Shown in pieces: positions 7,169-14,921 of a stretch of DNA of 32,073 nucleotides. Below the pieces are notes generated by a model that searched no databases, was not told the origin of the DNA, and saw only the letters and a program-made list of their open reading frames with translations. Source of the DNA: Bacillus thermotolerans. GTDB lineage: Bacteria; Bacillota; Bacilli; Bacillales; Domibacillaceae. The translations under genes were made by a program, and so were the position numbers. Numbering within the stretch: position 1 is the first letter of the stretch; the number at the start of each line of letters is the position of its first letter. The DNA lies in NCBI RefSeq assembly GCF_000812025.2, contig NZ_JWJE02000045.1:1-32073 (forward strand). Direction: 5' to 3'.

Positions 7169-7194
7169 AAAAAACGTTATTCTCCTCTTGCTCT

Positions 7195-8550
7195 CTATTT
7201 TAACTGGTACTTAGAGATCTTCCGGTAAAGACTCGCTGGGTGTATGTGCAGCGCCTGGGCAGCCAGCAGACGGTCTCCATTACATTGCCTTAGCGCGCGC
7301 TGAATGGCTGAAATCTCTGCCTTCTCTACTTCTTCCTTTAAACTTAAACCTGCTTCAGCTGTTTCCTCGTCTACGGATTGCATATTCTTTGGCTCAGCTC
7401 CCTGAAACGAAGGCAAATATAGACTTTCCAATGTAAGCGTATCGCTATCCGCTAAATTCATCGCCCGTTCAATACAAGCCTTTAATTCTCGAATATTTCC
7501 ATCCCATGGATTCTCAAGCAGCCATTTTTCCAAAGAGGGTGATATATATTGCACATTCTTGTGGAGCTCGCCGTTAAAATGATGAATAAAATGATGAGCA
7601 ATTGGCAGAATATCTTCCTTTCTTTTCCTCAGCGGAGGGATTTGCAGCTCGAATACATAAAGGCGATAAAACAAGTCTTGACGAAACTTACCTTCCTGTA
7701 CTAACGCTTGTAAATCGCGATTGGTCGCTGCAATAATCCGGACATCAATATGTTTGCTGACAGTGCCGCCAAGCCGTTCTATCTCTCGCTCTTGGAGCAC
7801 ACGCAAAAGCTTTCCTTGCGCCTGATAAGGCAGCTCAGAGATCTCATCTAAGAAGAGAGTTCCATGCTGGGCTCTTTCTATTTTCCCTGGCTTGCCCTCT
7901 TTCTTTGCCCCGCTGAATGCTCCTGCTTCATAGCCAAATACTTCAGATTCAAACAATTCATCAGGAATGGCTGCACAATTTACTGCTACAAAAGGCTGGT
8001 GTTTCCTTGTACTTAACCCATGAATGGCCTGGGCAAACAGCTCCTTTCCCGTTCCGCTTTCCCCTGTCAGAAGCACAGTCGAACTGCTGGTTGCCACTCG
8101 AGCGGCCAGCTCTTTTATTTGCTTGGCAGCAGGGCTCTCTCCAATAATGTCATCAAAGCTGTATCGGTAACCTAAAGCTGCTTCCCTTTTTCTTGTTCCC
8201 GCGAGAGATTGGGCAAAGGAAAGAATATCTGAAGGCCTCACCTCATCTTGGTCAACGAGAACGTGCAAAAAGAACCGGTCGTCTTCCCTTGTTAGGCGAA
8301 GTAAGCAAGAACGGCCTGCGACGGTGCCAAAGAACACAGGCTTTTGCAGTATACTTTGAAAAGAAGATTGAAAGGCAGGATACTTAATCACCTCATTCAC
8401 AGTGCAATTCCTTAGTTCAGAAGGGGTCACATTAAAATGCTGGAAAAAATCCGGGCTGGCTGATAGAAGATTACCTTTGCCGTCTATTTCCAGACACCCC
8501 CACTCTTTCTTTTGCTCCAGTATACTTTTTACTTCCACTGTTTGCACCAC
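7195..8550 (-). CDS. Sigma-54-dependent transcriptional activator (PAS, AAA+, Fis-type HTH)
   Basis: This 451-residue enhancer-binding protein uses ATP hydrolysis to open sigma-54 promoters. It has a PAS-like sensory region (about 15-110). The AAA+ domain (about 132-365) has Walker A GESGTGKE (163-170), the sigma-54 contact loop GAFSGA (210-215) and Walker B GTLFLDE (230-236). A Fis-type helix-turn-helix lies at the C-terminus (about 410-451). The contact loop has Ser instead of the usual Thr of GAFTGA. It has no receiver domain, so it probably responds to a small ligand, perhaps cyclohexanecarboxylate or its CoA ester. It starts directly after the MaoC-like gene stop, in one operon with it. 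Its likely target is the aliB operon promoter just downstream. Confidence 0.92.
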   Translation of the reverse strand: MVQTVEVKSILEQKKEWGCLEIDGKGNLLSASPDFFQHFNVTPSELRNCTVNEVIKYPAFQSSFQSILQKPVFFGTVAGRSCLLRLTREDDRFFLHVLVDQDEVRPSDILSFAQSLAGTRKREAALGYRYSFDDIIGESPAAKQIKELAARVATSSSTVLLTGESGTGKELFAQAIHGLSTRKHQPFVAVNCAAIPDELFESEVFGYEAGAFSGAKKEGKPGKIERAQHGTLFLDEISELPYQAQGKLLRVLQEREIERLGGTVSKHIDVRIIAATNRDLQALVQEGKFRQDLFYRLYVFELQIPPLRKRKEDILPIAHHFIHHFNGELHKNVQYISPSLEKWLLENPWDGNIRELKACIERAMNLADSDTLTLESLYLPSFQGAEPKNMQSVDEETAEAGLSLKEEVEKAEISAIQRALRQCNGDRLLAAQALHIHPASLYRKISKYQLK

Positions 8551-8976
8551 CTATTCCCTATCATTTGCTTGAACGAGAATGACTACTTGTCCCTTTAATA
8601 CTTCTGTTCCTTCCTGATTAAAGCAGGTTACCTTCTGTGTCACCCAGTTTCTCTTTGTATTAATATCAATCACTTCAATTTCAGCCGTGATTTCATCTCC
8701 TATATGTACAGGCCGGTAGAAAACAAATTCTTTCTGCAGCAAAATACAAGGACCTCCCGGAATTTTCCTGCTGATGACTTGTGTAATTAATCCTTCTGTT
8801 AACAAACCAGGAACAACAGGCTTGCTATATCGCCTCTTCCATATTTCTTCATCGGGCTGATAAACTGGGTTAAAATCCTTTGTTAATTCATTACACGCCT
8901 TGACATCCTCTTCCGTAAAAATACGTGACAGGCTTGCTTTCTGCCCCATATGCATATCCACAATAGTTAGTCCCAT
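8551..8976 (-). CDS. MaoC-like hotdog-fold protein, catalytic His replaced
   Basis: This 141-residue protein resembles MaoC/(R)-specific enoyl-CoA hydratases. The hydratase motif D-x-N-P-x-H appears as DFNPVY, with Asp34 kept and the catalytic His changed to Tyr39. The following HG pair reads PG in VVPGLL. Hydratase activity is therefore doubtful; it may bind an acyl-CoA, act as a thioesterase-like or altered dehydratase, or help the regulator sense substrate. Its stop abuts the start of the sigma-54 activator gene, suggesting coupled expression. The start ATG is preceded by AAAGGAGAG. Membership in the cyclohexanecarboxylate pathway is inferred from position. Confidence 0.78.
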   Translation of the reverse strand: MGLTIVDMHMGQKASLSRIFTEEDVKACNELTKDFNPVYQPDEEIWKRRYSKPVVPGLLTEGLITQVISRKIPGGPCILLQKEFVFYRPVHIGDEITAEIEVIDINTKRNWVTQKVTCFNQEGTEVLKGQVVILVQANDRE

Positions 8977-9071
8977 ACTGGCGCCTCTCCTTTATTTAAT
9001 TTTTAGAATATTTAAACTTGTTTTCAATTGTATCATTCATCTCATGCCTGAAAAAGTTGAAAAACATAAAA

Positions 9072-9101
9072 AAGGAACGTCCCTTCACAGGAGCGTTCCT
9101 T
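9072..9101 (-). terminator. Terminator of the AbrB-family gene
   Basis: Arms AAGGAACG (9072-9079) and CGTTCCTT (9094-9101) pair perfectly, with further pairing inside. On the minus strand a six-T run (TTCCTTTTTTATG) spans the end of the stem and the bases just after it. It lies just past the stop of the 9120-10220 gene and upstream of the MaoC-like gene, so it isolates the two units. Confidence 0.8.
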
Positions 9102-9119
9102 CTCTTTTAATAAACTTTT

Positions 9120-10220
9120 TTAAGCTGATGCATGAGAATGCATGCCTTTTCGAACCTCCCAGCCGTGCAGCAGCCGGAAGAACACCGGCATAATCAGCAC
9201 CACAGCTAGTACACGCAGCACTTGAACAGCCACCACAAAGGTAGAATCAGCATGAAGGACAATAGCTGTTGTCGCCATTTCAGCAATGCCGCCCGGTGCA
9301 AAGGCAAGGACAGCCGTGATGAACGAAATACCTGTCAGCTTCGCCACTAAGGCAGCACAGCCAAACATCGCAGCAATCAACCCTGCTGTGCTGATGAACG
9401 CAACAACCAATGTTCTTTTCAGCCCAACGAACATGCTTTTGCGAAGGCGTGATCCGATAGAAGCCGCAATCAAGATTTGCGAAAGAACGATTAATTCATG
9501 CGGCCAGAATACCGTCATGTCGTGCCCTGCATAGGTAGAAGTGGCTGACTGCACCACCGCTACAGCCAGCATGCTGCCGAGAAGCCATGGAGCCGGGAAT
9601 TTTAAGCGTTTGCCCAGGTGATACCCTCCCCAGCCTACAACAACAAGTACAGCTGTCCATACGGCATGATTCATCTCGAATACTGGTACAGCACTTGCGG
9701 CACCCGCCGACTCATCTGGGGACACCGCCCACATAGAAACAAATACCGGAATGATTAGGACAACCAGGAAAACACGCATCGTTTGAATGATGCTGACGAC
9801 ACCAGTGTTTGCCCCTGTTTCCTCCGCAATCGCAGGCATTGCAGACAGGCCCCCAGGTGTGGTGCCGAAGAAGCTAGTCATCATGTCTGTCTGGCTGAAT
9901 TTCCAAAGAACGTAGCCTGACAGCAAGGAAAAAGCAATGGATGCCAGCAGTACTATGACAATTACTAAGCCATGCGACTGAAAGGCTGATACCACTTCCA
10001 AATTTATCTTTCGACCGAGTTCGATCCCTAATATCAATTGACCTAAATACATCCACGATTTAGGCAAGCCCTTCTCACCTAAAACAGCTGGGAAAATGAA
10101 AGAAATCATCGCGGCTGTCATAAGCGCTCCCAGCATCCACCCAATGGACATGCCAGTCAACGAAAGCAGAAACCCGCCGACCGCACTTAGAGCCAAAAAC
10201 AACCATTTATTTCCTCTCAT
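9120..10220 (-). CDS. AbrB-family integral membrane protein (PF05145 type)
   Basis: The 366-residue, very hydrophobic protein appears to have about ten membrane segments in two repeated halves. Each half has a glycine/methionine-rich start (SIGWMLGAL near residue 25; PAPWLLGSML near 210) and a proline-glycine motif (TTPGGLSAMPAIAEE; FAPGGIAEMATTA). This duplication is characteristic of the family once labelled ammonia monooxygenase/AbrB; it is unrelated to the Bacillus transition-state regulator AbrB. The function is uncertain, probably small-molecule transport. It is divergent from a LysR regulator gene 121 bp away, which likely controls it. Confidence 0.83.
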   Translation of the reverse strand: MRGNKWLFLALSAVGGFLLSLTGMSIGWMLGALMTAAMISFIFPAVLGEKGLPKSWMYLGQLILGIELGRKINLEVVSAFQSHGLVIVIVLLASIAFSLLSGYVLWKFSQTDMMTSFFGTTPGGLSAMPAIAEETGANTGVVSIIQTMRVFLVVLIIPVFVSMWAVSPDESAGAASAVPVFEMNHAVWTAVLVVVGWGGYHLGKRLKFPAPWLLGSMLAVAVVQSATSTYAGHDMTVFWPHELIVLSQILIAASIGSRLRKSMFVGLKRTLVVAFISTAGLIAAMFGCAALVAKLTGISFITAVLAFAPGGIAEMATTAIVLHADSTFVVAVQVLRVLAVVLIMPVFFRLLHGWEVRKGMHSHASA

Positions 10221-10341
10221 TTATATTCCTTCTTTCTTTGTTTATCCTCTATAAATTACTATAATATACGTGAAGGAATAAATAAAATATTGGTTTTCTA
10301 TAATTAACGATAAAAAATAGTTATGCCAGAAGGAGGAACGC
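10221..10341. promoter_or_regulatory. Divergent promoter region between the AbrB-family and LysR genes
   Basis: This 121-bp AT-rich gap holds the start regions of two divergent genes, the usual layout for a LysR regulator and its target. It contains several T-N11-A-type AT repeats (around 10250-10315) but no single clear operator, so no exact box is called. Confidence 0.45.
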
Positions 10342-11214
10342 ATGGAGGAACGTGATTGGATCGTCCTGCAAACCCTTTACCGGGAAAAGAATATTACGAA
10401 TGCGGCTAAAAAGCTCTTTATCTCACAGCCTGCTTTGACAAATCGACTGCAGCAAATGGAAAAGGAATTCAGCGTGAAGATCGTCAACCGCGGCAGGCGA
10501 GGTGTACAATTCACACCACAAGGGGAGTATTTAGCCAAATGTGCAGATGAAATGCTGTTTCGGCTTCAGCAGATTAAAGAGAATGTAAGAAACATGGAGG
10601 ACAATGTATCGGGCACATTGCGGCTTGCCGTCTCTACCTTTTTTACAGACTATAAACTTCCCGCCCTTCTAAGAGGCTTTAAGGATCAGTATCCCAATGT
10701 TGAATTCAAGGTAACAACCGGCTGGAGCAGCGAGATGATGGACTTAATTTATAAAGAAGAAGCACACGTGGCTTTTGTAAAAGGAGATTACAGCTGGAAT
10801 GAAGGAAAGAAGCTATTGCTGGAGGAGCCTGTTTATGTGGCATCCAAAGAGAAAATCGATTTGGAGCACCTGCCTGAGCTGCCTAGAATCGACTATCACG
10901 CTGACCCTATGCTGCAGACAGTGATTGACGAGTGGTGGAGAGCCCACTTTTCAAAACCGCCTTTCATTAGTATTGAAGTAGATAAAGCCAGCACGAGTAA
11001 AAATATGGCGGAGAATGGGCTCGGCTACGCTATTTTGCCGGATATGGTTCTCCATGATTCACATGGATTATATAAACAGCCGCTTTATACGAAAGATGGA
11101 GAACTAATTACCCGTAAAACATGGATGTTCTTTCATGAGGCGTCCCGTCAGCTTCATATGGTTCAAGCTTTTGTTGAATTTGTAGAAGGGCTTGATTTAA
11201 AGGAAATCGATTAA
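10342..11214 (+). CDS. LysR-family transcriptional regulator
   Basis: This 290-residue protein has the LysR N-terminal winged helix-turn-helix (residues 1-60: NAAKKLFISQPALTNRLQQME, then RGRRGVQFTPQGE). The effector-binding domain follows (about 90-285). AGGAGGAACGC precedes the ATG. It is transcribed away from the AbrB-family membrane gene, so the best guess is that it regulates that gene in response to the transported compound. The effector is unknown. Confidence 0.9.
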   Translation: MEERDWIVLQTLYREKNITNAAKKLFISQPALTNRLQQMEKEFSVKIVNRGRRGVQFTPQGEYLAKCADEMLFRLQQIKENVRNMEDNVSGTLRLAVSTFFTDYKLPALLRGFKDQYPNVEFKVTTGWSSEMMDLIYKEEAHVAFVKGDYSWNEGKKLLLEEPVYVASKEKIDLEHLPELPRIDYHADPMLQTVIDEWWRAHFSKPPFISIEVDKASTSKNMAENGLGYAILPDMVLHDSHGLYKQPLYTKDGELITRKTWMFFHEASRQLHMVQAFVEFVEGLDLKEID

Positions 11215-11231
11215 CCAGTTTTGCTTGATAA

Positions 11232-11274
11232 AACGAGCTGTTCTATAGTCTTATTGACTATAGAACGGCTCGTT
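11232..11274. terminator. Long bidirectional terminator between lysR and adhB
   Basis: AACGAGC-T-GTTCTATAGTC (11232-11250) pairs with GACTATAGAAC-G-GCTCGTT (11256-11274) around a 5-nt loop: 19 pairs including one U-G. The two converging genes end on either side. The T run is better on the minus strand (GCTCGTTTTATC), so it mainly serves adhB. Confidence 0.82.
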
Positions 11275-11279
11275 AGCCA

Positions 11280-12416
11280 TTACGGCTTCAGGACGACTTT
11301 AATACATCCGTCCGTTCTTGTATCGAATACCTCATATCCCCGTTTAGCTTCCTGAAGCGGCAAAATATGAGTAATAATATCAGCAAGATCTACCTTGCCA
11401 TCGTTCATAAGATGATACAGCTCTGGAATAACAGGAATAACAGGAGCCTGTCCTGTTCTCAGCGTCACGTTGCGCTGGAATATATCCCCAAGCGGGAAAG
11501 CATTATATCGCCCGCCATATACTCCGGTGACCTGGATCGTTCCTGCTTTTCTTACCGCTTGGGAAGCAATAACAATTCCACCCATAGCCCCGCCATGGAG
11601 CTTGAGGCCTGATGCAAGAAACTCCATTGGTGTCATCTTCCCGCTCATGCCCGAGCAGTCAATCACCACATCTGCTCCACCCTTTGTCATGTCTTTCAAA
11701 TGCTCGCCTACATTCTCATGCTGTTCCAAGTTAACGGTTTCCACTTTATTCGTTCTTTCAGCATGCTGCAGACGATAAGCAAGGTGATCAACAGCAATGA
11801 CTCGTTCTGCTCCCTTCATCCAGGCAAACTTTTGGGCAAGCAGTCCAACAGGTCCGCACCCGAGAATGACGACCGTATCGCCGCTTTTTACTTCGGCATG
11901 AATCACGCTCCAATAAGCCGTAGAGGCGGCATCTGAAAGCAGAACCAGTTTCTCATCCTCCAGTTCACAGCTCTCTGGAATTTTGAATGGCGTGAAGTTG
12001 CCGTACGGTACCCGTAAATATTCTGCTTGACCGCCAGCGTACCCGCCTGTTGTTTCAGAATAGCCGAAAAATCCTCCCATCTCGCCATGCGGATTAGAGT
12101 GATCGCATTGGCTTGTAATATCGTTCTTACAATACCAGCATTCGCCGCAGCTTACATTGAAGGGGATAATGACACGATCTCCCTTTTTTACTTTTGTTAC
12201 GTCAGGCCCTGTCTCTTCCACTATACCAACCGGCTCGTGACCGATCACGTAATCCGTTGGCATGTTAGGAACTAGTCCGTGAATCAAATGTAAATCAGAC
12301 CCGCATATAGCAGAAGCCGTAATCTTTACAATAATGTCATCTGCCTTTTCAACGGCTGGGTCTTTAACTTCTTTCACACTGACATTCTTAAGACCCTGGT
12401 ACGTTACAGCTTTCAT
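11280..12416 (-). CDS. adhB: Zinc-dependent alcohol dehydrogenase
   Basis: The 378-residue medium-chain alcohol dehydrogenase keeps all expected ligands: Cys38 and His60-Glu61 for catalytic zinc, and Cys90, Cys93, Cys96 and Cys104 for structural zinc. The NAD loop is GCGPVG (about residue 187). It resembles the formaldehyde-dehydrogenase-like branch (CGSDLH, GHEPVG). AGGAGG lies 9 nt before the ATG. It follows two coat-like genes (yraG, yraF) by 16 bp in one operon, the same association as around adhB of B. subtilis. Expression in sporulating cells is therefore likely, but no sporulation promoter could be fixed. Confidence 0.87.
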   Translation of the reverse strand: MKAVTYQGLKNVSVKEVKDPAVEKADDIIVKITASAICGSDLHLIHGLVPNMPTDYVIGHEPVGIVEETGPDVTKVKKGDRVIIPFNVSCGECWYCKNDITSQCDHSNPHGEMGGFFGYSETTGGYAGGQAEYLRVPYGNFTPFKIPESCELEDEKLVLLSDAASTAYWSVIHAEVKSGDTVVILGCGPVGLLAQKFAWMKGAERVIAVDHLAYRLQHAERTNKVETVNLEQHENVGEHLKDMTKGGADVVIDCSGMSGKMTPMEFLASGLKLHGGAMGGIVIASQAVRKAGTIQVTGVYGGRYNAFPLGDIFQRNVTLRTGQAPVIPVIPELYHLMNDGKVDLADIITHILPLQEAKRGYEVFDTRTDGCIKVVLKP

Positions 12417-12432
12417 CCTTGCTTTCCTCCTC

Positions 12433-12795
12433 TCACTTATCAGGTGTCGCCATCATTCCGCGCCGGTCTGTATCGTTAGGGAATAAATTCATTTCGGCGA
12501 TATCAAGCGCCATAGAGGCTGATTTCAAGTCAAGCTCTATCTGCTTGCCGACATCATGCGGGTAGAGCCAGCCCTTCTTCAACATCAACTCATATACTTC
12601 TTCATGTAAATCCAATGCTTGTTCCATCTGCCTATACAGCGCATCTCTTACCTCGGAGCTCGCCGTTTCTGTCAGTGCAAATGCATAATTGCGTATACCG
12701 TTTTTAATAGACAGCAAAAACTCTAGGGAAAGGGCGGCATCTGTCTTCTCAGGCATCCCTTCAGCCATTTCTGGATCTAGAAAATCCATCCTCAT
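12433..12795 (-). CDS. yraF: CotF-family spore coat-like protein
   Basis: This 120-residue helical protein carries the CotF-type core LSIKNGIRNYAFALTETAS...LHEEVYELMLKKGWLYP. It is probably a spore coat or spore-associated ferritin-like helical protein. The ATG at 12795 is chosen because AGAGGTGA, which contains the stop of the upstream gene, lies 5 nt before it. A GTG at 12804 would overlap that stop and is less likely. The two genes are translationally coupled. It precedes adhB by 16 bp. Its paralogue lies at 13386-13685 on the other strand. Confidence 0.8.
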   Translation of the reverse strand: MRMDFLDPEMAEGMPEKTDAALSLEFLLSIKNGIRNYAFALTETASSEVRDALYRQMEQALDLHEEVYELMLKKGWLYPHDVGKQIELDLKSASMALDIAEMNLFPNDTDRRGMMATPDK

Positions 12796-12800
12796 TTTGT

Positions 12801-13019
12801 TCACCTCTCTGTGTAATCCGTTCGAGCTTTTTCATATAAGTTTTGCAGCTCTCGGATGGCTTGCATCGATTGCTGAACATCCTTCTCCATCAAAGCTTTT
12901 AAATCATTGTCAACACACACACCTTGCATCATCTTGGATTTCAATAGACACACTGTCTTCATATTGAAAATCTCATGCACTTCCATCGTTTCATGGTAAC
13001 CCATTGCTTTTGTCTGCAA
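12801..13019 (-). CDS. yraG: Small CotF-related coat-like protein
   Basis: This 72-residue helical protein has the signature GYHETMEVHEIFNMKTVCLLKSK, shared with its divergent paralogue at 13183-13389. TTG at 13019 is the best start: GGAGGTGAT, a 9-base match to the 16S 3' end, lies 4 nt before it. In-frame GTG (13028) and ATG (13025) fall inside or against that ribosome site. Its stop overlaps the ribosome site of the next gene. Function is unknown beyond the likely spore association. Confidence 0.75.
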   Translation of the reverse strand: MQTKAMGYHETMEVHEIFNMKTVCLLKSKMMQGVCVDNDLKALMEKDVQQSMQAIRELQNLYEKARTDYTER

Positions 13020-13182
13020 TTCCATCACCTCCGCTATCGGCTATGTCAACAGCGTTATTGTTTCTCTGCAGGTGAAATCTATGCAGTCCTTTGCAGGCAG
13101 AAACGTTAATATGAATGGATAATTATAAGCAGACAACACAATCTAAAGAAACAAACCAACCGTTGGAGAAGGAGTGGAATCG

Positions 13183-13389
13183 ATGAAGGAATCGTTAGGT
13201 CTTCATGAAACACTGGATGCCCATGAATTGCTTGTCTTCAAGAACCTTTGTGTCACGAAATCAGCCCTTATGAGCAAGCTGGCAAAAGATGAGGAGCTGC
13301 AAACGCTCCTGGAAAATGATGCACAGGTAGGCATGGAACAGATCCAGCAGCTTAGAGGAATATTACAAGCAGGAGGAGCGACGTCATGA
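13183..13389 (+). CDS. yraE: Small CotF-related coat-like protein
   Basis: This 68-residue helical protein begins LGLHETLDAHELLVFKNLC, closely parallel to the gene at 12801-13019. The ATG at 13183 is preceded by AAGGAG with 8-nt spacing; the in-frame GTG at 13174 overlaps that site. Its TGA overlaps the ATG of the next gene (ATGA), implying coupled translation. The 163-bp gap to the divergent yraG start must hold both promoters. I see AT-rich stretches near 13100-13130 but cannot assign a sporulation sigma factor. Confidence 0.76.
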   Translation: MKESLGLHETLDAHELLVFKNLCVTKSALMSKLAKDEELQTLLENDAQVGMEQIQQLRGILQAGGATS

Positions 13390-13685
13390 ACCAGCTATTA
13401 AAGAACCTGGCAGGAATGGGCGGCATGACCGATCAAGTCATCGCCACTGATTTCTTAATTTCAGCGAAAGCAGGAGTTAGAAACATTGCGGTCGCCCTGA
13501 CAGAAACAGCCACCCCCGAATTAAGGGCTGTACTGCGCGAACAATTGAGATCAGCTGTTGAAACCCATAAAAATATCAGCAATTATATGATGGCTAAAGG
13601 TTACTATCATCCCGGAGAGTTGGATGAGCAGCTGCGAGTGGACTTTGAGGCGGCACAGACGGCTTTAAACCTTGCTAAAGATTGA
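13386..13685 (+). CDS. yraD: CotF-family spore coat-like protein
   Basis: This 99-residue helical protein carries LISAKAGVRNIAVALTETATPELRAVLREQL and ETHKNISNYMMAKGYYHP, the same core as the CotF-like protein at 12433-12795. It is translationally coupled to the preceding gene through an ATGA overlap. GGAGGAG lies 7 nt before the ATG. A strong terminator follows 60 bp downstream, so this is a two-gene operon. Sizes of the four small genes match the yraD-yraG set of B. subtilis as I remember them. Confidence 0.8.
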   Translation: MNQLLKNLAGMGGMTDQVIATDFLISAKAGVRNIAVALTETATPELRAVLREQLRSAVETHKNISNYMMAKGYYHPGELDEQLRVDFEAAQTALNLAKD

Positions 13686-13744
13686 GAAAGCCTATCTTGT
13701 CGTTGCTCACTTGCCAAAAAAGGAACCAGCTTTGTTTGCATACG

Positions 13745-13770
13745 AAAAGCTCGCCACTCGGCGAGCTTTT
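13745..13770. terminator. Bidirectional terminator between yraD and the PanE-like gene
   Basis: Perfect 11-bp arms AAAAGCTCGCC (13745-13755) and GGCGAGCTTTT (13760-13770) surround loop ACTC. Both strands end in TTTT, so it can terminate both converging genes. Confidence 0.9.
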
Positions 13771-13776
13771 CCCAAT

Positions 13777-14697
13777 TTAGTCTCTCCGCTCTCTTTCATA
13801 CAGAGCCAGCTTTGTATAAACGGTTTCAAGAATAGGGGCAGACAGGTCCATTTTCCTTGCTTTTCCAAGCAGATACCCTTGCAGGTGATCCGCTTCAATT
13901 GGAAGCAATTTTTCCATGTCGCGTTGCATAGAAGATTTCATTTCCTCATCCATTTCATTCATAGTTCGCAAGTGCCTTTCAATAATATCCTCCTCAATAG
14001 GAGCGCCTGCCTTTCTCATAATACTTGCGAGCTCCTGCAAAAATGCTTCAATGGTCCGCTGTCCGGCTTCCATTCCCCGAATTGGACCAATTGGAGCAGC
14101 CATTAAAGAAGTGAGTCCTGACATAGCTGTTATAAATAAATATTTGTGCCACATGTCACGATTGATGTGATCACTGAGTACGAAGGACGCCTTGGCTCCA
14201 TCGAATAGCGCTTGAAGCTTCTTTATACGAGGTGTTAATTCACGCGTACGCTCGCCATATGTAAGCCGATGAACCGGACTTTTCTGTATGATGGTCCCTT
14301 CCTCATCAAGCGTCGTTTCAATAAAGCATAGACCGCCGATTACCGCCGCCTCTCCAAATGCTTCTATCAGCTGCCTAACATGGGCGGTGCCGTTTAAAAG
14401 AGGCAGCACAGTGGTTCCTTTTGCCACATGCGGACGAATATCTTCTATAACGCCCGATAAATGATAAGCTTTTACTGAAATAATGACTAAATCAAATGGT
14501 TCATTCGACTCACCCGCAGTGAGCAGCCGAGGGGTTAATGAGATGTTGCCATGCACGCTATCGATATTCAATCCTGTTTGCTCAAGCTGGCCCCTCCTCT
14601 TTTCGCGAACGAGAAACGTCACGTCCGCTCCGTTTTCAAGCAGCCGGCCGCCGAAATAACCACCAACGGCTCCAGCTCCCACCATAAGAATTTTCAT
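13777..14697 (-). CDS. 2-dehydropantoate 2-reductase family protein
   Basis: This 306-residue protein is of the ketopantoate reductase (PanE/ApbA) family, which reduces ketopantoate to pantoate with NADPH in CoA synthesis. The nucleotide motif GAGAVGGYFG is at residues 7-16, followed by the conserved SVKAY and LLNGTAHVRQL segments. The second domain has NRDMWHKYLFITAMSG, holding the conserved Trp-x-Lys. Length is normal. Bacillus genomes often carry two or more paralogues, and nothing nearby links this one to pantothenate, so another 2-keto acid is possible. It stands alone between convergent yraD and divergent yerD-like genes. Confidence 0.86.
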   Translation of the reverse strand: MKILMVGAGAVGGYFGGRLLENGADVTFLVREKRRGQLEQTGLNIDSVHGNISLTPRLLTAGESNEPFDLVIISVKAYHLSGVIEDIRPHVAKGTTVLPLLNGTAHVRQLIEAFGEAAVIGGLCFIETTLDEEGTIIQKSPVHRLTYGERTRELTPRIKKLQALFDGAKASFVLSDHINRDMWHKYLFITAMSGLTSLMAAPIGPIRGMEAGQRTIEAFLQELASIMRKAGAPIEEDIIERHLRTMNEMDEEMKSSMQRDMEKLLPIEADHLQGYLLGKARKMDLSAPILETVYTKLALYERERRD

Positions 14698-14921
14698 TTT
14701 CCTTCCCCCATTTAGTAAGATACTTTCTATATTCGATTTACCGCTCCGAAAAATTAACAGCTAACTCCTCTTTCGCGTTCTTGTTCGCAGACTCCTCCCC
14801 TTTGCCTCCCAATTGAATAAATGATAGAAAACCGGAAATAATGGAAAATAATGTAGAGATCATCTTTTATCTTAACACCTTTTACCACGTAAAGAAAAAC
14901 AGATATTGGGGAGAGACTATA

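Noticed and set aside
13029-13182. Sigma-G or sigma-K promoters between the divergent coat-like genes
   Set aside because: Several partial matches (for example GATAATTATA near 13118) exist, but spacing or the second element is wrong, so none is called.
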